From positions 8,775-72,774 of the forward strand of contig JBDHDH010000004.1 in assembly GCA_039591615.1 (NCBI GenBank): a stretch of DNA of 64,000 nt. Direction: 5' to 3'. This stretch comes from JBDHDH01 sp039591615 (GTDB lineage: Bacteria > Gemmatimonadota > Gemmatimonadetes > Gemmatimonadales > GWC2-71-9). The stretch's first letter is position 1; each line of letters starts with the position of its first letter. Both the position numbers and the translations under genes were made by a program. Below, piece by piece: positions 53,050-61,890 of this stretch. Below the pieces are notes generated by a model. It was not told the DNA's origin. It saw nothing but the letters and a program-made list of their open reading frames with translations, and searched no databases.

Positions 53050-55416
53050 TCAGTTGCCTCCCTTCGCCCGCCGAATGGCGTTCCAGACATTCTCCGGCGA
53101 CGCCGGCATGTCCATCGTCTTCACGCCGAGGTGCCACAGCGCGTCGACGACGGCGTTGATGACGGCAGGCGTCGCCGCGATCGTTCCCGCCTCACCGATC
53201 CCCTTCACCCCCATGGGATTGGTCGGGCTGGGTGTGACCGTTCGGTCGAGCTCGAACCACGGCATTTCCACCGCGGAGGGAACCAGGTAGTCCATCATCG
53301 ACGACGTGAGCAGGTTGCCGTCGTCATCGTAGACGGCCTGCTCGTACAGCGCCTGCGCGATCCCCTGGGCTATGCCGCCGTGGACCTGGCCTTCGACGAT
53401 GGTTGGGTTGATCACGGTGCCGCAATCGTCGACCGCGACGTACCGCACGATATCCACCTTTCCGGTCTCGGTGTCTACCTCCACGACGCAGATATGGCTG
53501 CCGAATGGGAAGGTGAAGTTGGGAGGATCGTACACGTACGTCGCCTCCAAGCTCGGCTCCTCGCCTTCGGGAAGGCTGTGAGCCGTCCAGGCCGCGTACG
53601 CGAGCTCCTGGATGGTCTTGGCTTTGGCGGGGACGCCTTTCACCGAGAAGCTCCCCGCCTCGAACACGAGGTCGTCCGGTGAGACCTCCAGGAGATGGGC
53701 GGCGAGTCGCTTGGCCTTCTCGATGACGCGTCCGCACGCAAAGTGGACGGCGACCCCGCCAACGGCCAAGCTCCGGCTGCCGTAGGTGTCCATGCCGAGG
53801 GGTGCCACCGCCGTGTCGCCGTGCAAGACGGTCACGTCCTCGAAGTCGACCCCCAGAGCGTCGGCGGCGATCTGGGACCACGACGTTTCATGGCCCTGGC
53901 CGTGCGGCGACGTTCCAGTCACCACTTCGACCTTGCCCGTCGGAAGCATGCGCACGCTGGCCGCATCCCAGCCCCCGGCCGCGTACCGGAGCGATCCCAG
54001 GACCTGCGACGGCGCCAGACCACACATCTCGACGTAACACGACAGACCGATGCCCAGCAAACGGGTATCGCCGCCATCGCGCCGCGCCTCTTGTTCCTTC
54101 CGGACGTCGTCGTAGCCGATCATTTCGAGGGCACGATCCAACACCTTCTCGTAGTCCACCGAGTCGAACTGCAGTCCGGCCGGGCTGGGCACGAGCTCCC
54201 CCTTGGGAAGGAAATTCCGACGGCGGATGGTCACCACGTCGCTGCCTACCTCCCGGGCAAGGCGCTCGATGGCCCGTTCGATGGCGTAGTTGGATTCCGG
54301 GCGCCCGGCACCTCGGTAGGCATCGGTCGGTGTCGTGTTCGTGAAGACACCAGTGCACTCGAGGCTGTAGGCCTCCGCCCCGTAGCAGCCGTGATAGAGC
54401 AACGCGCCCAGCAGCGGCACACCGGGCGTGACCAGTTGAAGATACGCACCCATGTTGGCTAGCAATCTGACCCGGACGCCCCTGAGTTTCCCGTCGCTCG
54501 AGGCTGCGAGCTCGATCTCCTGGATCACATCCCGACCGTGGATGGTGGAGTGGTAGGCCTCCGACCGCTCCTCAACCCACTTTACCGGTCGCCCCAGCCG
54601 CCGCGCCAGCGCGAGACAGAGTGCCTCTTCGGCGTAGACGTTGAGCTTCGATCCGAACCCGCCGCCCACGTCGGGAGCGATCACGCGGAGCTTCGTCTCC
54701 GGGATCCCCATCGTGAGCGCGAGGGTGATCTTCGCGATGTGAGGAATCTGCGTCGTCGACCACATGGTGAATTCACCCGCCGCCGCCACGGACTGGACGA
54801 CCACGCAGCGTGGCTCGATCGCGTTGGGCACGAGGCGCTGCTGCCGGTAGCGTTCCTTGACCACGACGTCGGCCCCGGCGAACGCCGCGTCGACGTCACC
54901 CTGGCTGATCGCCCAGATGTAACACTTGTTGGTGCCGAAAGCATCGTGGATGAGCGGCGCCTTCTCGACGGACGCCGCCTGGACGTCGACCACCGCCGGG
55001 AGCTGATCGTAGTCCACCTCAACCAACTCAGCAGCGTCCGCGGCGGCGGCACGGCTGGTCGCGACCACCACCGCCACTGCATCGCCGAGGTACCGGGCCT
55101 TGTCACGCGTGAGGGGCCAATGCTCGGGTATGTTGATGTCTTCGGTAACCGGCCAGGCCATGGGGAGCGGCGCCGCCCACTCGTCCGCCAGGTCGGCGCC
55201 GCTGTAGGCGGCCACGACCCCGGGTGCCCCGAGCACAGGCTTCAGGTTGACCCGGCGGATCGTGGCGTGGCCGAACGGACTTCGTACGAGCACTGCCCAG
55301 ACCGTCCCCGGAGGGGTGATGGCCTCGACGAACGTTCCCTGGCCCGTGATGAGCTTGGGGTCCTCCTTCCGGCGGACACCACCGCCCACATATCGCTCTG
55401 CACCTTGTGTCGCCAT
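53050..55416 (-). CDS. Molybdenum hydroxylase large subunit, form II (AYRGAGR), module 2
   Basis: The 788-residue catalytic subunit has AYRGAGR encoded at 54301-54321, GGGFGSKLNVYAEE earlier, and KGIGEAGTIAATPAV near the C-terminus for the active-site Glu. It is clearly paralogous to the module 1 large subunit. It follows the small-subunit gene by 12 bp. The AYRGAGR motif excludes form I CO dehydrogenase chemistry; its carbon substrate is unknown. Confidence 0.93.
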   Translation of the reverse strand: MATQGAERYVGGGVRRKEDPKLITGQGTFVEAITPPGTVWAVLVRSPFGHATIRRVNLKPVLGAPGVVAAYSGADLADEWAAPLPMAWPVTEDINIPEHWPLTRDKARYLGDAVAVVVATSRAAAADAAELVEVDYDQLPAVVDVQAASVEKAPLIHDAFGTNKCYIWAISQGDVDAAFAGADVVVKERYRQQRLVPNAIEPRCVVVQSVAAAGEFTMWSTTQIPHIAKITLALTMGIPETKLRVIAPDVGGGFGSKLNVYAEEALCLALARRLGRPVKWVEERSEAYHSTIHGRDVIQEIELAASSDGKLRGVRVRLLANMGAYLQLVTPGVPLLGALLYHGCYGAEAYSLECTGVFTNTTPTDAYRGAGRPESNYAIERAIERLAREVGSDVVTIRRRNFLPKGELVPSPAGLQFDSVDYEKVLDRALEMIGYDDVRKEQEARRDGGDTRLLGIGLSCYVEMCGLAPSQVLGSLRYAAGGWDAASVRMLPTGKVEVVTGTSPHGQGHETSWSQIAADALGVDFEDVTVLHGDTAVAPLGMDTYGSRSLAVGGVAVHFACGRVIEKAKRLAAHLLEVSPDDLVFEAGSFSVKGVPAKAKTIQELAYAAWTAHSLPEGEEPSLEATYVYDPPNFTFPFGSHICVVEVDTETGKVDIVRYVAVDDCGTVINPTIVEGQVHGGIAQGIAQALYEQAVYDDDGNLLTSSMMDYLVPSAVEMPWFELDRTVTPSPTNPMGVKGIGEAGTIAATPAVINAVVDALWHLGVKTMDMPASPENVWNAIRRAKGGN

Positions 55417-55428
55417 GACGATTACCCC

Positions 55429-55911
55429 CTAGGACGCGGACGCCGGAGCGTCGCGAAGGTCGTCAGCCGCCGCCAGAACGGCTTCGACGATGTTCTGATA
55501 TCCGGTGCACCGGCACAGATTCCCCTCCAGGGCATGACGCACCTCGTCACCTGTGGGGGCCGGATTTTCCCGGAGGTAGCTCACCACCGCCATGATCATC
55601 CCCGGGGTGCAATAGCCGCATTGTAGCCCGTGGTGCTCGGTGAATGCGCGCTGCACCGGATGCAGCTCACCGGGCGTTGCGAGTCCTTCGATCGTCGTGA
55701 CCTCGCGTTCATGGCACTGCGCAGCCAGCAGATTGCACGATTTCACAGACTCCCCATCGACCAGCACTGTGCAGGCTCCGCAGGACGACGTGTCACAGCC
55801 GACGTTCGTCCCGGTCAATCCCAACTGTTCGCGGAGGAAGTAAACCAGAAGCGTACGCGGCTCGACGTCAGCTTCGTGCTGGACGCCGTTGACGGTCAGC
55901 GTGATGTTCAC
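55429..55911 (-). CDS. Molybdenum hydroxylase small subunit, form II module 2
   Basis: 2x 2Fe-2S subunit of 160 residues with CDTSSCGACTVL (about 39-50), VKSC, and CGYCTPGM...CRCTGY (about 100-143). It lies 144 bp downstream of the form I coxL gene; that gap contains a small GACGG/CCGTC hairpin (55940-55952), so it may have its own promoter rather than be read through. Confidence 0.93.
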   Translation of the reverse strand: MNITLTVNGVQHEADVEPRTLLVYFLREQLGLTGTNVGCDTSSCGACTVLVDGESVKSCNLLAAQCHEREVTTIEGLATPGELHPVQRAFTEHHGLQCGYCTPGMIMAVVSYLRENPAPTGDEVRHALEGNLCRCTGYQNIVEAVLAAADDLRDAPASAS

Positions 55912-56055
55912 CGGTGATGCCCCCTTTGGTTAGTTACAAGACGGAATCCGTCGTCTCATCCGTGGCCGCTAGTGCCCCCGATGCACGATGTCGGCGAAGC
56001 GGGCCTCGGATGGCGGCACGGCAGAGAGGAGGGTTCTTGTCGCTGGGGTTACTCG
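55912..56055 (-). terminator. Intergenic hairpin between form I coxL and the form II module
   Basis: On the minus strand GACGG-ATT-CCGTC (55940-55952) followed by TTGTAACTAACC may be a weak terminator of the form I operon. A GGGGGCAT element precedes the next start codon. No gene seen. Confidence 0.35.
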
Positions 56056-58425
56056 CTACTCGGCCACCCCTTTCTTCTTGAGGATCTGCCATACCTTCTC
56101 CGGCGTGACGGGAATGTCGATGTGTCGCACGCCGAGGTGGGCGAGGGCGTCCACCACGGCGTTGACGATGGCAGGGGGCGCGCCGACGGTGGCCGATTCG
56201 CCGACCCCCTTCGCCCCCAACGGGTGATGCGGCGATGGCGTGATGGTCTTCGCCGTCTCCCACTTGGGAGTCTCCACGGCCGTCGGCACCAGATAATCCA
56301 TGAAGCTCCCACCCTGAATGTTCCCGACCTCGTCGTATTGGATCTCTTCGAACAGTGCCGGGGCCAAGCCCATGGTGAGTCCACCGTGGATCTGCCCGTC
56401 CACGATCATGGGATTGATGATGTTGCCGCAATCGTCCACCGCGACGAAGCGCCGAATCTCCACCGCGCCGGTGCCGCGATCGATATCGACGACGCAGATG
56501 TAGCTGCCGAACGGAAAGGTGAGGTTTGGAGGATCGTAATAGGACACGGCCTCGAGGCCCGCCTCCATCCCCGGCGGATGGTTCGTATACGCTGCGAAAG
56601 CGATTTCCTGGATTGTCTTCGCCTTCTGTGGTGCACCCTTGACGTAGAACTTTCCCGGTTCCCACTCGAGGTCACCCTCGCTCACTTCCAGGAGGTAGGC
56701 CGCGATCTTCCGAGCCTTGTCACGGATCCTTCGGGCCGCCACCGCTCCCGCCGCAGCCGCCACCGGCGTTGAGCGGCTTGCATACGTTCCGAGGCCGTAG
56801 GGCGCCGTATCGGTGTCGCCTTCCTCGACCTCCACGTGTGCTGCCGGGATTCCCAGCTCTTCGGCGACGACTTGCGCGTAGGTCGTCTCGTGGCCTTGCC
56901 CCTGCGATTTGGTCCCGAACCGCGCCATGGCCTTCCCCGTCGGGTGGATCCGGATCTCGCTGGAGTCGAACATCTTGAGCCCGAGAATGTCGAAGTGCTT
57001 CGATGGCCCCGCGCCGACGATCTCCGTGAACGTGGAAATCCCGATTCCCATCAGCTCGCCCCGCTTCCGCTTCTCCGCCTGCTCCTTGCGCAACGACTCG
57101 TAATCAATGAGCTCCATGGCCTTTCGGAGCGCGGCGGGGTAGTTCCCGCTGTCGTACTCCCAACCCAGGGCGGACTTGTACGGGAAGCGGTCCGGCGGAA
57201 CGAAGTTCTTGAACCGGAGGTCCGCGGGGTCGAGCCCCAGCTCCTGCGCCAGGATATCCGTCATCCGCTCAATGGCGTGAACCGCCTCGGTGACACGGAA
57301 GGAGCAGCGGTAGGCGATGCCACCCGGTGGCTTGTTGGTGTAGACCCCATCCACCTCCGCGAAGGCGTCCTGTAGATCATAGGAGCCGGTGCAGATGGAG
57401 AAGAGACCCGCGGGAAACTTCGACGGATTCGCGGCGGCGTCCGCGTAACCGTGGTCCGCGAGCGTCTTGATGCGGAGCGCCGTCATGGTGCCGTCCTTCG
57501 TCCCACCCAGCTCCGCCGTGATGTGGTAGTCTCGTGCAAAGGAGTCGGCCTGGAGGTTCTCCATACGATCCTCGATCCACTTCACCGGCTTGCCGAGGAC
57601 GACCGAGGCCGCAACAGCGATAACGTAACCGGGATAGACCGGCACCTTGCCTCCGAACCCGCCTCCGATGTCCGGGGAGACGATGCGGATCTTCTCCTCC
57701 GACAGCCCCACGTGGCCGGCCACGAGAGCGAACACCGTGCGAACGGCGTGCGGCGCTTGCGTCGTCATATAGACGGTGAGCTTCCCCATCGCGGGATCGT
57801 AGTCGGCAACGCACCCGCACGTCTCGATGGAAGCCACGTGAATGCGGGGAATGTAGATGTCCTGTTTGACCACGACATCGGAGCCGCGGAGCCCCTTGTC
57901 CGTGGCGTCCCGGTCTCCAACCTCCCAATGAAAGATGTGGTTGTCTTTCTGGTCTTCCTTGTCGGTGCGCAGCACCGGCGCGTCGGGTTCCAGTGCCTTG
58001 AAGGGATCCACCACGACGGGAAGCGGATCGTACTCGACCTCCACAGCCTCGACGCCGTCAGCGGCGCTGTAGCGGTCGGTCGCGATCACAGCCGCCACCT
58101 CTTGCGCCTGATACATGACTTTGTCGGTGGGGAGCACCATCTGCGTGTCCGACATCAGCGTCGGCATCCAGTGTAGGTCGTACTCCGCCAGGGTCCGGCC
58201 GGTGATCACCGCGAGCACGCCGGGGATCTTCAGAGCCTCCTCGGTATTGATGGCGGTGATCTTGGCGTGGGCGTAGGGGCTCCGGACGATGTCCATGTAG
58301 ACCATACCCGGCAGCTGAATATCGTCCACGTAACGCCCTTTGCCCCGAATGAAGCGCGGGTCCTCCTTGCGCTTCATGCTGTGTCCCATACCGCAGATGT
58401 CAGCCGAGGTGCGAGGTGCAGCCAT
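56056..58425 (-). CDS. coxL: Aerobic carbon monoxide dehydrogenase large subunit, form I (AYRCSFR)
   Basis: Catalytic Mo-Cu subunit of 789 residues. The form I signature AYRCSFR lies at residues 371-377 (encoded at 57295-57315); Cys374 is the expected copper-sulfur ligand. IGGGFGGK (253-260) and GVGESATVGAPPAI near the C-terminus complete the active site. ATG 58425 has GGAGG five bases before it; an ATG at 58458 would overlap coxS. It oxidises CO to CO2, with electrons passing through CoxS and CoxM. Gene order M-S-L also fits form I. Confidence 0.95.
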   Translation of the reverse strand: MAAPRTSADICGMGHSMKRKEDPRFIRGKGRYVDDIQLPGMVYMDIVRSPYAHAKITAINTEEALKIPGVLAVITGRTLAEYDLHWMPTLMSDTQMVLPTDKVMYQAQEVAAVIATDRYSAADGVEAVEVEYDPLPVVVDPFKALEPDAPVLRTDKEDQKDNHIFHWEVGDRDATDKGLRGSDVVVKQDIYIPRIHVASIETCGCVADYDPAMGKLTVYMTTQAPHAVRTVFALVAGHVGLSEEKIRIVSPDIGGGFGGKVPVYPGYVIAVAASVVLGKPVKWIEDRMENLQADSFARDYHITAELGGTKDGTMTALRIKTLADHGYADAAANPSKFPAGLFSICTGSYDLQDAFAEVDGVYTNKPPGGIAYRCSFRVTEAVHAIERMTDILAQELGLDPADLRFKNFVPPDRFPYKSALGWEYDSGNYPAALRKAMELIDYESLRKEQAEKRKRGELMGIGISTFTEIVGAGPSKHFDILGLKMFDSSEIRIHPTGKAMARFGTKSQGQGHETTYAQVVAEELGIPAAHVEVEEGDTDTAPYGLGTYASRSTPVAAAAGAVAARRIRDKARKIAAYLLEVSEGDLEWEPGKFYVKGAPQKAKTIQEIAFAAYTNHPPGMEAGLEAVSYYDPPNLTFPFGSYICVVDIDRGTGAVEIRRFVAVDDCGNIINPMIVDGQIHGGLTMGLAPALFEEIQYDEVGNIQGGSFMDYLVPTAVETPKWETAKTITPSPHHPLGAKGVGESATVGAPPAIVNAVVDALAHLGVRHIDIPVTPEKVWQILKKKGVAE

Positions 58426-58435
58426 GATCTCCTCC

Positions 58436-58906
58436 CTACGCCATCTTGTGGGCGGCATGCTGCACCGCCTTGACGATGTTCACATAGCCCGTGCAGCGGC
58501 ACAGGTTACCCGATATCGCCTCCCGGATTTCCTTTTCGGTCGGCTTTGCATGCCGATTGAGCAGGGCGTAGCCGGTCATCATCATGCCGGGCGTGCAGTA
58601 CCCACACTGGAGGCCGTGCTCTTCCATGAAGCCCTCCTGAATGGGATGGAGGTTTCCGTTCTGCTCCAAGCCTTCCACCGTCATGACGTCCCGTCCATCC
58701 GCCTGGACGGCAAGCACCGTACACGATTTCACCGCCTCCCCATCCAGCAGCACGGTACAGGCCCCGCAATGCGTGGTATCGCATCCAATGTGCGTACCCG
58801 TGAGGCGAAGGACATCCCGGAGCAGGTGAACCAGCAGGAGGCGGGATTCGACCTCGGCTTCCCGAACAGTTCCGTTCACGGCTACTCGAATCCGATGCTG
58901 CGCCAT
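58436..58906 (-). CDS. coxS: Aerobic CO dehydrogenase small subunit (2x 2Fe-2S)
   Basis: Electron-transfer subunit of 156 residues with CDTTHCGACTVL (about 42-53), VKSC, and CGYCTPGMMM...CRCTGY (about 102-145). It is placed between coxM (2 bp) and coxL (10 bp) in the M-S-L order. Confidence 0.95.
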   Translation of the reverse strand: MAQHRIRVAVNGTVREAEVESRLLLVHLLRDVLRLTGTHIGCDTTHCGACTVLLDGEAVKSCTVLAVQADGRDVMTVEGLEQNGNLHPIQEGFMEEHGLQCGYCTPGMMMTGYALLNRHAKPTEKEIREAISGNLCRCTGYVNIVKAVQHAAHKMA

Positions 58907-58908
58907 GG

Positions 58909-59781
58909 CTATCTCCCCCCCGCGCGATCGAGCGCCTTTCGGGCCGCTCGAGTTACCAAGACACGGGCCATCTCCCTCTTGTACTCGACGGAGCCGCGAT
59001 GGTCGGGCGAGGGAGACGCTGCCGCACCCGCGATGCGGCCTGCCTCGTGGAGCACCGCGTCATCGGGTTGCTTGCCCGTCAAGAATCCCTCTGCCTCCAC
59101 AGCCTTGACCGGCGTCGGCCCGGCATTCGTGAGACCGATCCCGGCTCGCGCCACCGATCCGTCCTCGCCGAGTGTGATGGACACGGCCGCCGCCGCCGCC
59201 GCATAGTCACCCACCTTGCGCTCGAGCTTGAGGTACGCCCCACCACTCCGCGCTGCCGGGACGGGAACGCGGATCTCCGTGAGGATCTCGTCGGGCGCGA
59301 GCGCCGTCGTGAAGAGATCCGCGAAGAACTCCTCGACAGGGATCGTCCGCTGTCCCTTCGGACCGGTGGCTGTGACCTCGGCCCCAAGCACGAGCATCGT
59401 GGCGGGGTGATCATTCGCAGGGTCGCCGTGCGCCAGATTCCCACCGACCGTTGCACGATTCCGTACCAATGGATCCGCGATCACCGACGCCGTGTCCAGG
59501 AGGATGGGGTATTTCGTCCGGATGAGCTCGGAACGCTCCAGCGCCGATTCGCGTGTGACGCCGCCGATTCGAAGCTGTCCGTCCGATTCGTGGATGTACT
59601 CGAGACCGGGAATCCGGCCGATATCGATCAGATGATCCACCATGCCGAACCGGAGCTTGAGCAAGGGGAGGAGACTCTGGCCCCCGGAAAGGATCTTCGC
59701 GCTCTCGCCGTAGCGCTCCAGGAGCTCCAAAGCATCCGCCATGCTCTCGGGAGCATGGTAGTCGAACGGTGCCGGGATCAT
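58909..59781 (-). CDS. coxM: Aerobic CO dehydrogenase FAD subunit
   Basis: Medium subunit of 290 residues. FAD motifs SGGQSLLPLLKLRF (about 32-45) and TVGGNLAHGDPANDHPAT (about 111-128) are present; the HGDP-NDHPA wording is the one usual in form I CoxM. The ATG at 59781 has an AAGGAGG site four bases before it. It is separated from coxE by 79 bp, which may contain an extra promoter. Confidence 0.93.
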   Translation of the reverse strand: MIPAPFDYHAPESMADALELLERYGESAKILSGGQSLLPLLKLRFGMVDHLIDIGRIPGLEYIHESDGQLRIGGVTRESALERSELIRTKYPILLDTASVIADPLVRNRATVGGNLAHGDPANDHPATMLVLGAEVTATGPKGQRTIPVEEFFADLFTTALAPDEILTEIRVPVPAARSGGAYLKLERKVGDYAAAAAAVSITLGEDGSVARAGIGLTNAGPTPVKAVEAEGFLTGKQPDDAVLHEAGRIAGAAASPSPDHRGSVEYKREMARVLVTRAARKALDRAGGR

Positions 59782-59860
59782 GGAACCTCCTTCCGAAGAC
59801 GATCCCGCCGCCACGGCGTGACATGCGCGGGATGGGGAATGAGCGGGAAAGCGGGTCCGC

Positions 59861-60994
59861 TCAGGCCGCCAACAGAGGCAGTACGCGCTCCAGGGCTTCC
59901 AGCGTGTGGGACGGGACGAAGTGATCGATGAACGGCAAGGCCGCCTGCATCCCCCGGGCCGTCGGCTCGTACCGCGAATCTCCCAGAAGCGGGTTGAGCC
60001 AGATCACCTTGCGGGCGCGGCCATGGATGGCGCGCATCGCCCGCCTGAGCACCTCGGCATCACCGGTGTCGAGCCCATCGCTCACGATCACCACCACCGT
60101 CTTGGTGGCAACCAACTGATTTTGGTACGTCGACACGAACTCCGCTAGACTCTCGCCGATTCGAGTGCCTCCGGACCAATCCGGAACGCCCCCAGCCAGA
60201 CGCTCCAGAGTCGGACCGATCTTGCCAGGTGCAATCCAGGGCGTGATTCGGGTGAGGGCGGTGTTGAAGACGAACACATCCGCGCGCCGAGCCAAGTGCC
60301 GCACGGCGAGCAGGAAGGTCAGGAGAAATCGGGTGTGGGGATCCATGGACCCACTGGTGTCGCACAGGACCACGAGGTCGAGATCCTTCAGCGCCCGGTT
60401 CCGGCGGGCGAGGGCGAGAAACTCACCACCCGAGCCAATCGCTCGGCGAAAGCTCCGGCGCAGGTCGGCCTTCCCGCCACGCCGTACCGGCACATATCGC
60501 CGACTGCGGCGCGTCGCCAGTCTGGCCATCGCCTTGGCCAGGAGGCGCTCCATCGATGCCAGATCGTCCGGCGAGCACTCCTCGAAGGGCTTCCGGCGCA
60601 ACAGCCGATCGGGACTGTAGCCAGGGGTATCACCTTCGGGCCGTTCACGCCCTTCCGAGGACGGGCCGAGCCGCACGCTCCGGCCATCCCACTGCCACCG
60701 CGGTGGGCCCCGACGATCCGTCACGCGGGGCGAATCCCGCTTGGCCGATTCCTCTCTGACCTCCCCGCGCTGTTCCCAATAGCGGACAAACGCCTCGTCG
60801 AACGCGGCCCAGTCCCCACGGCGGATCTTGAGCGCCGTCCTGAGGGCGTCGTGGACTTCCGTCCGGTCGAGGAGATCCACCAGGGTGAGGGCAGCCGCGG
60901 CGTCCAACTCATCCTTGATAGAGACGCTGACACCGAGTTCCCGGAGGCCGGCGGCGAACCGGACGAGATGCACAACCAGATCGGAGCCGCTCAT
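59861..60994 (-). CDS. coxE: CoxE-like VWA-domain protein
   Basis: Partner of the CoxD ATPase in maturing the CO dehydrogenase active site. The 377 residues have a long N-terminal helical part and a von Willebrand A domain from about 195, with the metal (MIDAS) motif DTSGSM and later GGTRIGESL and VSDGLDTGD. It overlaps coxD by 4 bp, as these two genes do in known cox clusters. Confidence 0.9.
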   Translation of the reverse strand: MSGSDLVVHLVRFAAGLRELGVSVSIKDELDAAAALTLVDLLDRTEVHDALRTALKIRRGDWAAFDEAFVRYWEQRGEVREESAKRDSPRVTDRRGPPRWQWDGRSVRLGPSSEGRERPEGDTPGYSPDRLLRRKPFEECSPDDLASMERLLAKAMARLATRRSRRYVPVRRGGKADLRRSFRRAIGSGGEFLALARRNRALKDLDLVVLCDTSGSMDPHTRFLLTFLLAVRHLARRADVFVFNTALTRITPWIAPGKIGPTLERLAGGVPDWSGGTRIGESLAEFVSTYQNQLVATKTVVVIVSDGLDTGDAEVLRRAMRAIHGRARKVIWLNPLLGDSRYEPTARGMQAALPFIDHFVPSHTLEALERVLPLLAA

Positions 60995-61890
60995 GGCGTG
61001 TCGGGCTGATTCCCCTTCGCGGCAGCCACCAACGAGGCGAGCTCCCGCCCTCTGGTCTCTCGCACGTCATGGTCGTCCTTCAGGAAGCACCCCATCGTGT
61101 CCGCTACCGTGTCCGCATCCAGGTGGTCTCGATGCAAGTGCACGAGTGCCTGTGCCCAATCGATCGTCTCGGCGACGCCGGGCACTTTGCGCAACGGCTG
61201 GGTCCGCAATCCCTGCATGAATCGGCCGATCTCCTCGGCGAGTTTCTCACTCACGCCCGGGACTTTTGTCCGGATGATCCGAACCTCCTTCTCCAAGCTG
61301 GGGTGCTCGATGAAGAGATAGAGGCATCGGCGTCGCAGCGCATCGCCGATCTCGCGGGTGGCATTGGATGTGAGAACCACGTACGGCACGTGTACGGCCT
61401 CGATGGTCCCCAGCTCCGGGACCGTAACCTGAAAATCGGACAGCACCTCCAGCAAGAAGGCCTCAAAACCGTCGTCGGCACGGTCGACTTCGTCCACCAA
61501 GAGCACGGCCGGTCCCTCCGGATGCGTAATGGCCCGCAGGAGCGGGCGCTCGAGGAGGTACTCCCGGCTGAAGATCATGTCCTCGAGCGATGCTGCATCC
61601 TGCCCGTCCACCTCGGCGATCTTGAGGCGCAGGAGCTGCCGCTGGTAGTCCCACTCGTACAGCGCGGTGTGCACGTCAAGTCCATCATAGCATTGCAGTC
61701 GGATGAGCTCGGTGCCCACCACCCGCGCGAGGACCTTCGCAACCTCGGTCTTCCCGACGCCCGCCTCCCCTTCCACCAGCAACGGCTTTTTCATCTGCTG
61801 CGCCAGGTAGACTGCTGTCGCGATCGAAGGCTCGGCGATGTATCCGCACTCCTCCATGGCCTCCCGAACTTTCAGGATTTCGGATCTCAC
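60991..61890 (-). CDS. coxD: CoxD-like MoxR-type AAA+ ATPase
   Basis: Chaperone ATPase of 299 residues, expected to help insert sulfur and copper into CoxL. It has Walker A GEAGVGKTE (about 41-49), Walker B VLLVDEVDRAD, sensor 1 VLTSNATRE and an arginine-finger region DALRRRCLY. GTG 61890 (GGAGG six bases upstream) overlaps the stop of the XdhC-YHS gene (GTGA). An ATG further up (62037) would lie within that gene and was rejected. Confidence 0.9.
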   Translation of the reverse strand: MRSEILKVREAMEECGYIAEPSIATAVYLAQQMKKPLLVEGEAGVGKTEVAKVLARVVGTELIRLQCYDGLDVHTALYEWDYQRQLLRLKIAEVDGQDAASLEDMIFSREYLLERPLLRAITHPEGPAVLLVDEVDRADDGFEAFLLEVLSDFQVTVPELGTIEAVHVPYVVLTSNATREIGDALRRRCLYLFIEHPSLEKEVRIIRTKVPGVSEKLAEEIGRFMQGLRTQPLRKVPGVAETIDWAQALVHLHRDHLDADTVADTMGCFLKDDHDVRETRGRELASLVAAAKGNQPDTP

